Part shown: positions 8,994 through 17,605 of the stretch, in pieces
Layout of the letters: every line of letters begins with the position of its first letter
How positions within the stretch are numbered: position 1 is the stretch's first letter
Origin: Sphingomonas sp. G-3-2-10
GTDB taxonomy: Bacteria; Pseudomonadota; Alphaproteobacteria; Sphingomonadales; Sphingomonadaceae
Reading direction: 5' to 3'
NCBI RefSeq assembly: GCF_012927115.1
Contig: NZ_JABBFY010000001.1
Coordinates: 2,046,001-2,110,000 of the forward strand
Length of the DNA stretch: 64,000 nucleotides
Notes under the pieces: generated by a model
Databases searched by the model: none
What the model saw: only the letters and a program-made list of their open reading frames with translations
What the model was told of the DNA's origin: nothing
Position numbers and translations under genes: made by a program

Positions 8994-9533
8994 TTACGAA
9001 GCCGGCTTGGGCGTCAGGAATGCCGTCAGCTCGACCGCGTTGATCTTGGCGTTCTTGTCCGTGTCCGCCTGAGTGAAAGCCTGGGTCAGCCAGGTCTTTC
9101 CGGCAGGCGACTCGGCGACATAGGCCGGCTCTGCCGCCTTGCGCAGCGTGTTCATCCAGGTGTCGAACTCGGCCTTGTCGAGCGCGCCATCCTTGTCGAG
9201 ATCGTAGGTGGCGAACTCGGTATTCACGACCTGCGCGACCTGACTCTCATTGGTGGCGGGCTGCTCGGCCGGTGCCGGCTGGGCCGCGGCCGTCGCCTCG
9301 GCAGGCGCCGAGGGCTGGGCCGGAGCAGGCTGGGCAGCAGCGGTGGTGTCCGTCGCAGCCTCCGGCGTACCGGCTGCGTCCTGAGCCGGCGCCGCAGGGT
9401 CAGCTTCGGGCGGAGCCTGATCCGGGGCCGGCGTCGCCGGCGCGGGGACAGTCGTTTCAGCCGCCGGAGCATCCTGCGCGAAAGCAGGAGAAGCAATGGC
9501 GACAGAAGTTGCAAGAAGAACATATTTCAGCAT
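8994..9533 (-). CDS. Secreted EF-hand protein with Pro/Ala-rich linker
   Basis: A 179-residue exported protein. The start at 9533 is chosen because AAGGAAAA lies just upstream and it begins the signal peptide (MLKYVLLATSVAIASPAFAQ); the frame stays open further upstream without such features. A low-complexity Ala/Pro/Glu/Gln segment spans about 20-95. Two EF-hand-like loops follow: DLDKDGALDKAE (near 120) and DTDKNAKINAVE (near 160). The first has good Ca2+ ligand spacing. The neighbour at 9779-10018 begins with nearly the same leader but lacks the EF-hands. Confidence 0.82.
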   Translation of the reverse strand: MLKYVLLATSVAIASPAFAQDAPAAETTVPAPATPAPDQAPPEADPAAPAQDAAGTPEAATDTTAAAQPAPAQPSAPAEATAAAQPAPAEQPATNESQVAQVVNTEFATYDLDKDGALDKAEFDTWMNTLRKAAEPAYVAESPAGKTWLTQAFTQADTDKNAKINAVELTAFLTPKPAS

Positions 9534-9720
9534 GTTATTTTCCTTTTGCGACCTTTGTTGATGACCTGAAATTCTTCGGAGAAACGATCTCCGTTTCATG
9601 GTACCAACTAACAGAAGGCCTTCCGGTTTCTGAAGTATATTCACTTCACCGTCGGATTGGCTCGATTTATCTCATTTCGTTTGTTGTGTGTCGTTAGCGC
9701 AACGCCGCGCCCGTACGAAA

Positions 9721-9752
9721 ACGGCCGCCGGAGCGTGAACTCCGGCGGCCGT
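9721..9752 (-). terminator. Terminator after the Pro/Ala-rich small gene
   Basis: A 12-bp perfect stem (ACGGCCGCCGGA / TCCGGCGGCCGT) with an 8-base loop. On the minus strand it is followed by TTTCG. It sits 27 bases past the stop of the 9779-10018 gene. Confidence 0.72.
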
Positions 9753-9778
9753 GTCCTTCACGCCATCATGAAGGACGA

Positions 9779-10018
9779 TCAGTCGGGCTTGGGCTTCTTC
9801 TTGTCCGCATCCTCGGGCGCAGGGGTCGCTTCGGGAGTCGGAGTAGCTTCAGGCGCCGGAGCAGCCTCGGCTGCCGGGGCCGCCTCCACCGGTGCGGACG
9901 GCGTTGCTTCCGGGGCCGGAGCCGGCTGGGCCGGTTCCGCAGGCGCCGGCGGCGCATCCTGAGCGAAGGCAGGCGCCGCAACGAACATGGCGGACGCGAA
10001 GATGATGGATTTCAGCAT
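9779..10018 (-). CDS. Small secreted Pro/Ala/Glu-rich protein
   Basis: A 79-residue exported low-complexity protein. Start 10018 begins a signal peptide (MLKSIIFASAMFVAAPAFAQ); translation in this frame could extend upstream, but that part looks non-coding. After cleavage the protein is almost wholly Pro/Ala/Glu/Thr and ends in a basic KKKPKPD tail. The leader is nearly the same as that of the EF-hand gene next door, so the two probably arose by duplication. Likely periplasmic and unstructured. No function is claimed. Confidence 0.7.
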   Translation of the reverse strand: MLKSIIFASAMFVAAPAFAQDAPPAPAEPAQPAPAPEATPSAPVEAAPAAEAAPAPEATPTPEATPAPEDADKKKPKPD

Positions 10019-10202
10019 TTTGTGCTCCCGAAGTCGCGTGCAGCACCGTGCCGCACGCCGATTTGCCCCTGTCGGGCCGATCAACCGGGCAATTTCCGCT
10101 GCGTTCCCTGTTCCCCCCACGGTTCGTCCTTGCTAGGGGGCAGCCCGACCGCGGCCCGGTCTGAGGGCGCGATGAACGCCCTCCGTACGAAAGGCCCTTC
10201 TT

Positions 10203-11519
10203 ATGGTCCCCCGCTATTCGCGCCCCGAGATGACCGCGATCTGGTCGCCCGAAGCCCGCTTCGCCATCTGGTTCGAAATCGAGGCGCATGCGACCGACAA
10301 GCTCGCCGATCTGGGCGTTGTTCCGAAAGCCGCCGCAAAGGCGCTGTGGGACTGGTGGGCGACCAATCCGGCGATCGACGTCGCCGCGATCGACGCGATC
10401 GAAGCCGTCACAAAGCATGACGTGATCGCGTTCCTCACCTGGGTGGCCGAGAATGTCGGCGACGAAGCGCGCTTCATGCATCAGGGCATGACCAGCAGCG
10501 ACGTGCTGGATACCTGCCTCGCGGTCCAGCTCGCTCGCGCCAGCGACATCCTGATCGCCGACATCGACAAGCTGCTCGAAGTGCTCAAGCGCCGCGCGTT
10601 CGAGCACAAGCTGACCCCGACGATCGGCCGCAGCCACGGCATCCATGCCGAGCCGGTGACCTTCGGCCTGAAGATGGCCGAGGCCTATGCCGAGTTCAGC
10701 CGCAACAAGGATCGCCTGATCGCCGCGCGCGCCGACATCGCCACCTGCGCCATCTCGGGCGCGGTCGGCACCTTCGCCAATATCGATCCGCAGGTGGAGC
10801 AGCATGTCGCCGACAAGCTCGGCCTCGCGGTCGAGCCGGTCTCGACGCAGGTGATCCCGCGCGATCGCCATGCGATGTTCTTCGCGACGCTGGGCGTGAT
10901 CGCATCGTCCATCGAGCGCCTCGCGGTCGAGGTCCGCCATCTCCAGCGCACCGAAGTGCTCGAGGCCGAGGAATATTTCTCGCCTGGCCAGAAGGGCTCG
11001 TCGGCGATGCCGCACAAGCGCAACCCGGTGTTGACCGAGAACCTCACCGGCCTCGCCCGCATGGTCCGCAGCGCCGCCATCCCCGCGATGGAGAATGTCG
11101 CGCTGTGGCACGAGCGCGACATCAGCCACTCCTCGGTCGAGCGCTATATCGGCCCCGACGCGACGATCACGCTCGACTTCGCCCTCGCCCGCCTCACCGG
11201 CGTGATGGACAAGCTGCTCGTCTATCCGGCGCGGATGGAGAAGAATCTCAACAAGATGGGCGGCCTCGTCCATTCGCAGCGCGTGCTGCTGGCGCTGACC
11301 CAGGCGGGCGTGAGCCGCGAGGACAGCTATCGCCTCGTCCAGCGCAACGCGATGAAGGTGTGGGAAAGCGACGGCGAACTCTCGCTGCTCGAACTGCTCA
11401 AGGCCGACGAGGAAGTCACCGCCGCGCTCAGCACGCAGGAGATCGAGGACAAGTTCGACCTCGATTACCACTTCAAGCATGTCGACACGATCTTCGCCCG
11501 GGTGTTCGGCGAGGCGTGA
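10203..11519 (+). CDS. purB: Adenylosuccinate lyase
   Basis: Cleaves SAICAR to AICAR and adenylosuccinate to AMP plus fumarate in purine synthesis; 438 residues, usual for the short bacterial type. The fumarase/aspartase signature GSSAMPHKRNP (about 261-271) holds the catalytic serine. The upstream His-containing TSSDVLDT and GRSHGIHAEP motifs are intact. ATG 10203 gives MVPRYSRPEM, the usual PurB N-terminus. It stands alone and ends at a hairpin. Confidence 0.97.
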   Translation: MVPRYSRPEMTAIWSPEARFAIWFEIEAHATDKLADLGVVPKAAAKALWDWWATNPAIDVAAIDAIEAVTKHDVIAFLTWVAENVGDEARFMHQGMTSSDVLDTCLAVQLARASDILIADIDKLLEVLKRRAFEHKLTPTIGRSHGIHAEPVTFGLKMAEAYAEFSRNKDRLIAARADIATCAISGAVGTFANIDPQVEQHVADKLGLAVEPVSTQVIPRDRHAMFFATLGVIASSIERLAVEVRHLQRTEVLEAEEYFSPGQKGSSAMPHKRNPVLTENLTGLARMVRSAAIPAMENVALWHERDISHSSVERYIGPDATITLDFALARLTGVMDKLLVYPARMEKNLNKMGGLVHSQRVLLALTQAGVSREDSYRLVQRNAMKVWESDGELSLLELLKADEEVTAALSTQEIEDKFDLDYHFKHVDTIFARVFGEA

Positions 11520-11526
11520 CGATGAT

Positions 11527-11555
11527 TGCGGCGGCGGAACAATTTCGCCGCCGCA
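11527..11555 (+). terminator. Hairpin after purB
   Basis: A perfect 10-bp inverted repeat (TGCGGCGGCG / CGCCGCCGCA) with a 9-base loop, starting 8 bases after the purB stop. No T-run follows, so it may act as a 3' end stabiliser rather than a strict intrinsic terminator. Confidence 0.5.
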
Positions 11556-11598
11556 CCCATTGAGCGCAAATGCCTCATATCCCTGCTAGCGTTACGTT

Positions 11599-12177
11599 AT
11601 GAACGCTGCCCACAAAGCCCTGCGCGACGCCACCGCTCCGGCACATGATCGCGTCGATGCCGCGTTCGGCGGGTTCGACCTCACCGACCGCGAAAGCTAT
11701 GCCGCCTTCCTGCGCGCGCATGCCGAGGCATTCCTTCCGATCGAGGCCGCTCTGGAGGCGGCGGGGGTCGAACGGCTGATCGACGACTGGCCCGAGCGGA
11801 AGCGGGGGCATCTGATCCGTGAGGACCTCGCCTTTCTAAATGTCAGGTTACCTGACGCTTTCGGCGGCCCGCCCCCTGTTCTCGATACCGACGCCGCCAT
11901 CGCAGGCATGCTCTACGTCCTTGAAGGCTCGCGCCTCGGCGGGAAATTTCTCGCCCGCAAGCTGCCGCCCGGTTTCCCCCGAGCCTATCTTGATGCGGAT
12001 CAACCCTCTGGAAACTGGCGCAAATTGCTGGATCGGCTCGATACGATCCTGTACCAACCCGCGGAACTGGCCGCCGCGATCGACGCGGCACAGGCAGCGT
12101 TCGACGCATTCGAGCGTTCGGGAAACAGATGGTTGAAGGATATCTCTTGTCCGAACGCGAATTCGAAGTCGATCTGA
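11599..12177 (+). CDS. bphO: Biliverdin-producing heme oxygenase
   Basis: Opens heme to biliverdin, the chromophore of the phytochrome encoded next; 192 residues. The proximal heme ligand is probably His16 (TAPAHDRVDAAF). The distal-helix element YVLEGSRLGGKFL (about 106-118) is typical of BphO. The last 49 bases overlap the start of bphP in another frame, so the two are almost surely co-transcribed and perhaps translationally coupled. It is a soluble cytosolic protein with no signal peptide. Confidence 0.93.
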   Translation: MNAAHKALRDATAPAHDRVDAAFGGFDLTDRESYAAFLRAHAEAFLPIEAALEAAGVERLIDDWPERKRGHLIREDLAFLNVRLPDAFGGPPPVLDTDAAIAGMLYVLEGSRLGGKFLARKLPPGFPRAYLDADQPSGNWRKLLDRLDTILYQPAELAAAIDAAQAAFDAFERSGNRWLKDISCPNANSKSI

Positions 12178-14702
12178 CCAATTGCGACCGTGAGCCGATC
12201 CACGAACTCGGTGCGGTCCAGCCCTTCGGGTTCCTGCTGGCGCTGTCCACCGACTGGCTGATCAAGCGCGCTTCCGCAAACCTCGAACAGTTTCTCGGCA
12301 TCGATGCTGAGGAGGCGCTTGGGACTCACGCGATCGATCATCTCGGCGAACATGCGGTCCATGCCCTGCGCAATCGCCTGACTGTCCTGCGCGGCCCGGA
12401 TGCGGTCGAGCGGCTGTTCGGCCTGCCCTTGCCCGATGGCCGACGCTTTGACTTCGCGGTCCATATGACCGGCGACACGATCGTGGTCGAAGGGGAACTC
12501 AGCGCGGACGAAGGCTCGACCGACGCCGCCAGCGCGATCCGCGCGATGATGAGCCGGCTCGACGAGACCGCAGACACCGCCGCATTCTATCGCGAAGGCG
12601 CGCGCCAGGTCCGCGCGCTGACCGGGTTCGATCGGGTGATGGTCTATCGCTTCGACACCGACGGATCGGGCATCGTCGAAGCCGAAGCCGCGCGATCGGG
12701 CATCGGCAGCTTCCTCCATTTGCGCTACCCCGCCAGCGACATTCCGCAACAGGCGCGCAAGCTGTATCTGCGCACGCCGTTCCGCATCATCGCCGATGTC
12801 GAGGCTGCGCCGGTCCCGATCCTGCCCCAGCGCGACGAGCGCGGGCAGCCGATCGACCTCTCGCTGTCGATCTTCCGCTCGGTCTCGCCGATCCATATCG
12901 AATATCTTCGCAACATGGGCGTCGGCGCGTCGCTGTCGATCTCGATCATCGTCGAGGGCAAGCTCTGGGGTCTGTTCGCCTGCCACCATTACGCCAGCGG
13001 CAAGCGCCCCGATTTCGAGCGCCGCAGCATCGCCGAACTGTTCGGCCAGATGTTCGGGCTCAAGCTCGAAAGTCGCGAGCGCAAGGAAATGGCGGGCTAT
13101 GAACAGAGCGCGCGCGCCAGTTCGGACCGCCTGCTCGCGGCGGTGGCGAAAGACGCCAGCCTGCTCGACGATCCCGAATGGCTGGGCAACATGATGCGCG
13201 AGACGGTGCCCTGCGACGGCATCGGCATCTGGCTCGATGGCAAGCTCGCTTATTCGGGCATGACGCCCCCGCCCTCGGCCTTTCCCTCGATGGTGCGCCG
13301 CCTCAACGCGATGGCCGCCGGGCGAATCTACGCGACCGATAGGCTGGCCGACACGATCCCCAGCGCCGCCGATTATGACGATGTCGCCGCCGGCCTGCTC
13401 GCCATCCCGATCTCGCGATCCCCGCGCGATTATGTCCTGCTGTTCCGGCAGGAGAAGGTTCGCACGGTTAATTGGGCCGGCGATCCGCACAAGCCCGCCC
13501 AGCTCGGCCCCCACGGCCCGCGCCTGACGCCGCGCAAGAGCTTCGAGCTGTGGAGTCAGGAAGTCCGCGGCCGCTCCGAACCGTTCAGCGAATCCGAAGT
13601 CCGCATCGCCGAGATGCTGCGCGCCTCGCTGATCGAAGTCGTGCTGCGCCTGTCCGACGATGCGCAGGAGGAGCGCCGCCGCTTCTCCGAGCGGCAGGAA
13701 CTGCTGATCGCCGAGCTGAACCACCGCGTCCGCAACATCCTCGCGCTGATCCGCGGCCTCGTCCGCCAGTCGCGCGATCCCGATGCCGACGCCCGCTCGA
13801 CCATCGCGCTGCTCGAGGGGCGGATCGAGAGCCTCGCCCGCGCGCACGATCAGATCACGCAGGACAATTGGTCCCCCGCGCCGCTCGCGCGCCTGATCGA
13901 GACCGAAGCCGCAGCCTATCTCGCGGGCAAGGCCGATCACCTGAAGATCGAGGGCGAAGCCGTGCTGCTCCACCCGCAGGCCTTCTCCACCGTCGCGCTG
14001 GTCCTGCACGAGCTAATGACCAATTCGGCCAAATATGGTGCGCTAAGCGACAATGGTACGGTCGCGGTCAAATGGCATCTCGACGAAGATGGGAGCCTGC
14101 TGATCGAGTGGCGCGAGCGCGGCGGCCCCGCGGTCCAGCCGCCGAAACGTCAGGGCTTCGGCACCACCATCATCCAGCGGTCGATCCCTTATGATCTGGG
14201 CGGCCATGCCGAGGTCCGCTATCCGCTGACCGGTGTCGAGGCCGATTTCTGCATCCCCTCGCGTCATATCGCCTTCGACACCGCACGCCGGCCCGATGCG
14301 CCGCTCCGGCCTTTGCCCACGCCGGACACGCCGGCAGGCCAGCCGATCCTGTCCGGCGTCGCGCTGCTGGTCGAGGACAGCCTGATCATCGCGATGGATG
14401 CCGAGGATATCCTCGTCCGGCTCGGCGCCACTCGCGTGGTCACCGCCAGTACGATCAGGGGCGCGCTCGACGAGATCGCACGCGAGACGTTCCAGCTGGC
14501 CCTGCTCGACGTCAATCTGGGCGACGAGACCAGCCTGCCGATCGCCGATGCGCTGCGCGAAGCGGGCGTGCCCTATGTCTTCGCCACCGGGTACGGAGAG
14601 CAGCTCCGCCTGCCCGACGAGCATGGCGGCGCCCGCGTGATCCAGAAACCCTATACCAGCACCAGCATCGCCTGGGCTCTCGAACAGCTGCTGGCAAAGT
14701 AG
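12129..14702 (+). CDS. bphP: Bacteriophytochrome HWE histidine kinase with C-terminal receiver
   Basis: A red/far-red photoreceptor kinase of 857 residues. Cys19 (LTNCDREP) is the expected biliverdin attachment site ahead of PAS (about 20-130). GAF (about 145-310) has PASDIP at 201-206. PHY (about 325-500) has the tongue with its PRxSF motif at 468-472. The kinase is of the HWE/HisKA_2 type, with His532 in ELNHRVRNILA and HELMTNSAKYGAL as N box, rather than the classical HisKA of most BphPs. A receiver follows from about 742 with Asp794 in LLDVNLGD. Kinase and receiver are thus fused; no separate response regulator is next to it. The start overlaps bphO by 49 bases. Confidence 0.95.
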   Translation: MVEGYLLSEREFEVDLTNCDREPIHELGAVQPFGFLLALSTDWLIKRASANLEQFLGIDAEEALGTHAIDHLGEHAVHALRNRLTVLRGPDAVERLFGLPLPDGRRFDFAVHMTGDTIVVEGELSADEGSTDAASAIRAMMSRLDETADTAAFYREGARQVRALTGFDRVMVYRFDTDGSGIVEAEAARSGIGSFLHLRYPASDIPQQARKLYLRTPFRIIADVEAAPVPILPQRDERGQPIDLSLSIFRSVSPIHIEYLRNMGVGASLSISIIVEGKLWGLFACHHYASGKRPDFERRSIAELFGQMFGLKLESRERKEMAGYEQSARASSDRLLAAVAKDASLLDDPEWLGNMMRETVPCDGIGIWLDGKLAYSGMTPPPSAFPSMVRRLNAMAAGRIYATDRLADTIPSAADYDDVAAGLLAIPISRSPRDYVLLFRQEKVRTVNWAGDPHKPAQLGPHGPRLTPRKSFELWSQEVRGRSEPFSESEVRIAEMLRASLIEVVLRLSDDAQEERRRFSERQELLIAELNHRVRNILALIRGLVRQSRDPDADARSTIALLEGRIESLARAHDQITQDNWSPAPLARLIETEAAAYLAGKADHLKIEGEAVLLHPQAFSTVALVLHELMTNSAKYGALSDNGTVAVKWHLDEDGSLLIEWRERGGPAVQPPKRQGFGTTIIQRSIPYDLGGHAEVRYPLTGVEADFCIPSRHIAFDTARRPDAPLRPLPTPDTPAGQPILSGVALLVEDSLIIAMDAEDILVRLGATRVVTASTIRGALDEIARETFQLALLDVNLGDETSLPIADALREAGVPYVFATGYGEQLRLPDEHGGARVIQKPYTSTSIAWALEQLLAK

Positions 14703-14747
14703 GATTCGCCCCTGTACCTCTCCCCCGAACCATCGGGAGGAGCGGGC

Positions 14748-15557
14748 ATGGCGAGCATCAGCGCATCGGTCGGCAGTGGCGCAGTCAACAAGTCCGCCGA
14801 CGTGCTCACCGTCGAAAAATTGCTCAACCAGTATCTCGACGCCGAAGGCGAACCGCCGCTCAAGGCCGATGGCGTGGTCGATATCGACACGATTCTGACG
14901 ATCCAGGCCTATCAGAAGCAGGTCGTCGGCATCGCCGCACCGGACGGCCGCATCGATCCGGGCGGCAAGACGTGGCAGGCGCTGGACTCTGGCCAGGGCA
15001 TGAAGCCGCCCCTGAGCGGCGCAAGCTGGTGGCACGCCAATCAGGCGAAATATCCCAACAGCGAGAAGGTGGCCGATCTCGAAAAGCCGTTCCGCGACAA
15101 TGTGGCGAAGTTCATTCAGGCGATGAAGGACGGCGGCGCCAGCGTCACCGTTTCCGCCACCCGCCGCAACGAGACCCGCGCGAAGCTGATGCATTATAGC
15201 TGGAAGGTCGCGAAGGGCGCGTTGCTCCCCGAAAAGGTCCCCGCCATCCCCGGTGTGCGCATCCAATGGGATCACGGCAACCTCGCCAAATCGAAGAAGG
15301 GCGCGCAGGAAATGGTCGATCTGTTCCAGATCGCCTACGAACCCTCGCTCACCTCGCTCCACATCAAGGGGCTGGCGATCGACATGACCATCGGCTGGAC
15401 CGGCACGCTGAAGATCAGGGACGCGGCGGGCAAGGTGCAGGAACTGGGCGCACCGCGCAGCGGCGAGGCCAATACGAAGCTTCACGCGATCGGCGCCGGT
15501 TACAAGGTGGTCAAGCTGGCCAGCGATCCGCCGCACTGGAGCGTGGACGGGCGCTAG
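14748..15557 (+). CDS. Peptidoglycan-binding / M15-like peptidase protein
   Basis: A 269-residue protein. The N-terminal third (about 15-90) resembles a peptidoglycan-binding helical domain (VEKLLNQYLD, then GVVDIDTILTIQAYQ and GKTWQAL). The C-terminal half looks like a D-Ala-D-Ala/endopeptidase M15 fold: SLHIKGLAIDM supplies the His and Asp zinc ligands and DPPHWS the last His. There is no signal peptide, so it would need a holin, a secretion system or lysis to reach the wall. ATG 14748 is well supported by GGGAGGAG. It could be a phage- or effector-type lysin. No phage genes adjoin it. Confidence 0.78.
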   Translation: MASISASVGSGAVNKSADVLTVEKLLNQYLDAEGEPPLKADGVVDIDTILTIQAYQKQVVGIAAPDGRIDPGGKTWQALDSGQGMKPPLSGASWWHANQAKYPNSEKVADLEKPFRDNVAKFIQAMKDGGASVTVSATRRNETRAKLMHYSWKVAKGALLPEKVPAIPGVRIQWDHGNLAKSKKGAQEMVDLFQIAYEPSLTSLHIKGLAIDMTIGWTGTLKIRDAAGKVQELGAPRSGEANTKLHAIGAGYKVVKLASDPPHWSVDGR

Positions 15558-15589
15558 GCAGCTCCGGACGCCGCTGATAAGCATTGCCC

Positions 15590-16255
15590 ATGTTCCGCAT
15601 GATCGAAAACGTCCTGTCGCCGGCCGAGCTTGCCAAGCTGCGCGACATCGCCGCCCGCGCCCAGTTCGTCGACGGCAAGATCAGCGCGATGGGATCGACG
15701 GTGAAGAACAATGTTCGCGTCGGCGATCAGAACGCCCATCGTCAGGCCGCCCAGATCATGATCGAAGCGCTCTACCGGAACGAGGATTTCCGCGTCTTCG
15801 CGTTTCCCAAGTCGATCAGCCAGCCGCTGCTCACGCGCTACGATTCGGGGATGCACTACGGCATCCATGTCGATTCGGCGTTCATGCCGGCGGGCGAACG
15901 CTCGCTGCGCAGCGATCTCTCCTGCACCGTCTTCATCAGCGACGATAGCGACTATGGCGGCGGCGAGCTGCGCATCTCGCTTGGTTCCTATGACGTGAAG
16001 GTGAAGGGCAAGGCCGGCAGCGCGATCATCTATCCCTCGACCACCATTCACGAAGTGGAATCGGTCACGTCGGGTTCGCGGCTGATCGGGCTGGTCTTCA
16101 TCGAGAGCCGCGTCGCGAACACCGAACAGCGCGAACTGCTCTCCGAACTGTTCGAGATCGGCGCGATCCAGGCGGAAAAGATGGATATCGCAACCTATAC
16201 CCGCCTCCAGCGAGTCCAGGAAAACCTGCTGCGCGCCTGGGGCGATCCGGACTGA
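15590..16255 (+). CDS. PKHD-type Fe(II)/2-oxoglutarate hydroxylase
   Basis: A 221-residue dioxygenase of the PiuC/YbiX family. The iron facial triad is seen as His-x-Asp in HYGIHVDSAF and a distal His in STTIHEVESVTSG, with the 2-oxoglutarate-binding Arg shortly after (GSRLIG). The ATG at 15590 is used; the TTG two codons earlier is less likely. In other bacteria this family often sits beside TonB siderophore receptors, but none is adjacent here. It converges almost end to end with the XRE regulator (one base between stops). Confidence 0.92.
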   Translation: MFRMIENVLSPAELAKLRDIAARAQFVDGKISAMGSTVKNNVRVGDQNAHRQAAQIMIEALYRNEDFRVFAFPKSISQPLLTRYDSGMHYGIHVDSAFMPAGERSLRSDLSCTVFISDDSDYGGGELRISLGSYDVKVKGKAGSAIIYPSTTIHEVESVTSGSRLIGLVFIESRVANTEQRELLSELFEIGAIQAEKMDIATYTRLQRVQENLLRAWGDPD

Positions 16256-16256
16256 T

Positions 16257-17039
16257 CTAGCCGCCGCCGGCCAGCTCGTGCAGCCGCTCCCCGGTCGCGG
16301 AGTCGGCGGGAAAGAAGGCCTCGATCGCCAGTTCGTCCAGCGTCACGTCGAGCGGGGTGCCGAACACCGTGGTCGTGCTGATGAAGCTCAGTTCGCCCGC
16401 TGGAGACGCCAGCCGCATCGGCACCACCACGCCACCGAACGCGTCATGGCTTCCCGCCCCCTCGCGTGAGGGATAGGCGGAAAGCTCGGCCAGCAGCGCC
16501 GCCAGCACCGGGTCCGCGCTTGCCGCCGCCTGACGCCGCAAGCGCTCGAGCAGGTGCGCTCGCCATTCGCCCAGATTGAGGATCGCGGGCGCCAGCCCCT
16601 CGGGATGCAGGCTGAGGCGCAGCACATTGACCGGCGCTTCCAGCAAGTGGGGCGCCGCGCCCGCCATCAGCGGCGCGACCGCCGCATTGGCCGCGATCAG
16701 GTTCCAGTGCCGGTCCACCGCCAGCGCGGGATAGGGTTCGTGCCCCTTCAGCACCAGATCGATCGCCCGGCGCGCCGCCGCCAGTTCGGGATCGTCGAGC
16801 GCGCGTTCGGCATGGACCGGCGCGAAGCCCGCGCCCAGCAACAGCGCGTTGCGCGCGCGCAGGGGCACATCCAGCGTCTCGGCGATCCGCATCACCATCT
16901 CGCGGCTGGGCTGCGCACGCCCTGTCTCGATGAAGCTCAGATGCCGCGTGGAAATCTCCGCATCCAGCGCGAGATCCATCTGGCTCAGCCGCCGCTGTTG
17001 CCGCCAATCGCGGATCTGCTCGCCCACCGCCTTCTGCAT
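16257..17039 (-). CDS. XRE-family regulator with MmyB-like ligand domain
   Basis: A 260-residue transcription factor. The N-terminal HTH (about 5-60) has RRLSQMDLALDAEISTRHLSFIE and RAQPSREMV. The rest matches the MmyB-like sensory domain layout (ALAVDRHWNLIAANAAVAPLM, then NVLRLSLHPEGLAP). The start at 17039 has GAGGAG at the right distance; the frame is open for longer upstream without support. It is divergent from the small membrane protein at 17156, the likely target of its regulation. Ligand unknown. Confidence 0.9.
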   Translation of the reverse strand: MQKAVGEQIRDWRQQRRLSQMDLALDAEISTRHLSFIETGRAQPSREMVMRIAETLDVPLRARNALLLGAGFAPVHAERALDDPELAAARRAIDLVLKGHEPYPALAVDRHWNLIAANAAVAPLMAGAAPHLLEAPVNVLRLSLHPEGLAPAILNLGEWRAHLLERLRRQAAASADPVLAALLAELSAYPSREGAGSHDAFGGVVVPMRLASPAGELSFISTTTVFGTPLDVTLDELAIEAFFPADSATGERLHELAGGG

Positions 17040-17155
17040 CGCGCTCTCCTCGCCCGCCGGTCTAGCGCCAGCCGCGCACGACGCCATTACCTCCCGCGTA
17101 ATCGACCGGGCTACCCGGAACGTCATCATGGGGCGGTCAACCAAGGAGACCGATC

Positions 17156-17539
17156 ATGAACCCGACTCTGTTCCTCCGCCGCGTCCTCGCCTTCGATGCG
17201 CTCACCTGCCTCGCAATGGGCGGGCTGCTGCTCGTCGCCGCCGCGCCGCTCGCCGGCGTGCTTGCGATCCCGCGCGCCGTATTGTTCGAAGCGGGGGCGA
17301 TCCTGGTCCCGTTCGCGCTGTTCGTCCTGTGGGCGATGCGGCGCGCGGGCGACAGCACCGCCCCTGCCCGCGCGGTCGCGGCGATCAATCTCGCATGGGT
17401 CGCGGCCAGCTTCGCGCTGTTCGCCCTCGTCACGCCGAGCCTGCTGGGCGGACTGTTCGTCACCGTACAGGCGCTGGCGGTCGCGGGCATCGCAATGCTC
17501 CAGTTCCACGCGCTCGCCCGCACCCGCGCGCTCGCCTGA
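17156..17539 (+). CDS. Small integral membrane protein, probable XRE target
   Basis: A 127-residue protein with four hydrophobic segments (about 9-33, 40-62, 73-95 and 99-118) and short polar loops. No signal peptide and no known motif. AAGGAG precedes ATG 17156. The 116-base gap to the divergent MmyB-like regulator would hold both promoters, so a regulator-target relation is likely. Ends at a strong hairpin. Confidence 0.8.
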   Translation: MNPTLFLRRVLAFDALTCLAMGGLLLVAAAPLAGVLAIPRAVLFEAGAILVPFALFVLWAMRRAGDSTAPARAVAAINLAWVAASFALFALVTPSLLGGLFVTVQALAVAGIAMLQFHALARTRALA

Positions 17540-17557
17540 CCGCAGCGCATACGAAAA

Positions 17558-17582
17558 GCCCCGGCCGTTCCCGGCCGGGGCC
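17558..17582. terminator. Convergent terminator
   Basis: GCCCCGGCCG / CGGCCGGGGC stem with a tiny loop, preceded by AAAA and followed by CTCCTT. It separates the 17156 gene from the convergent glycine-zipper gene and can serve both. Confidence 0.75.
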
Positions 17583-17605
17583 TCCTTCGTTACGACCCGA
17601 AGGTC

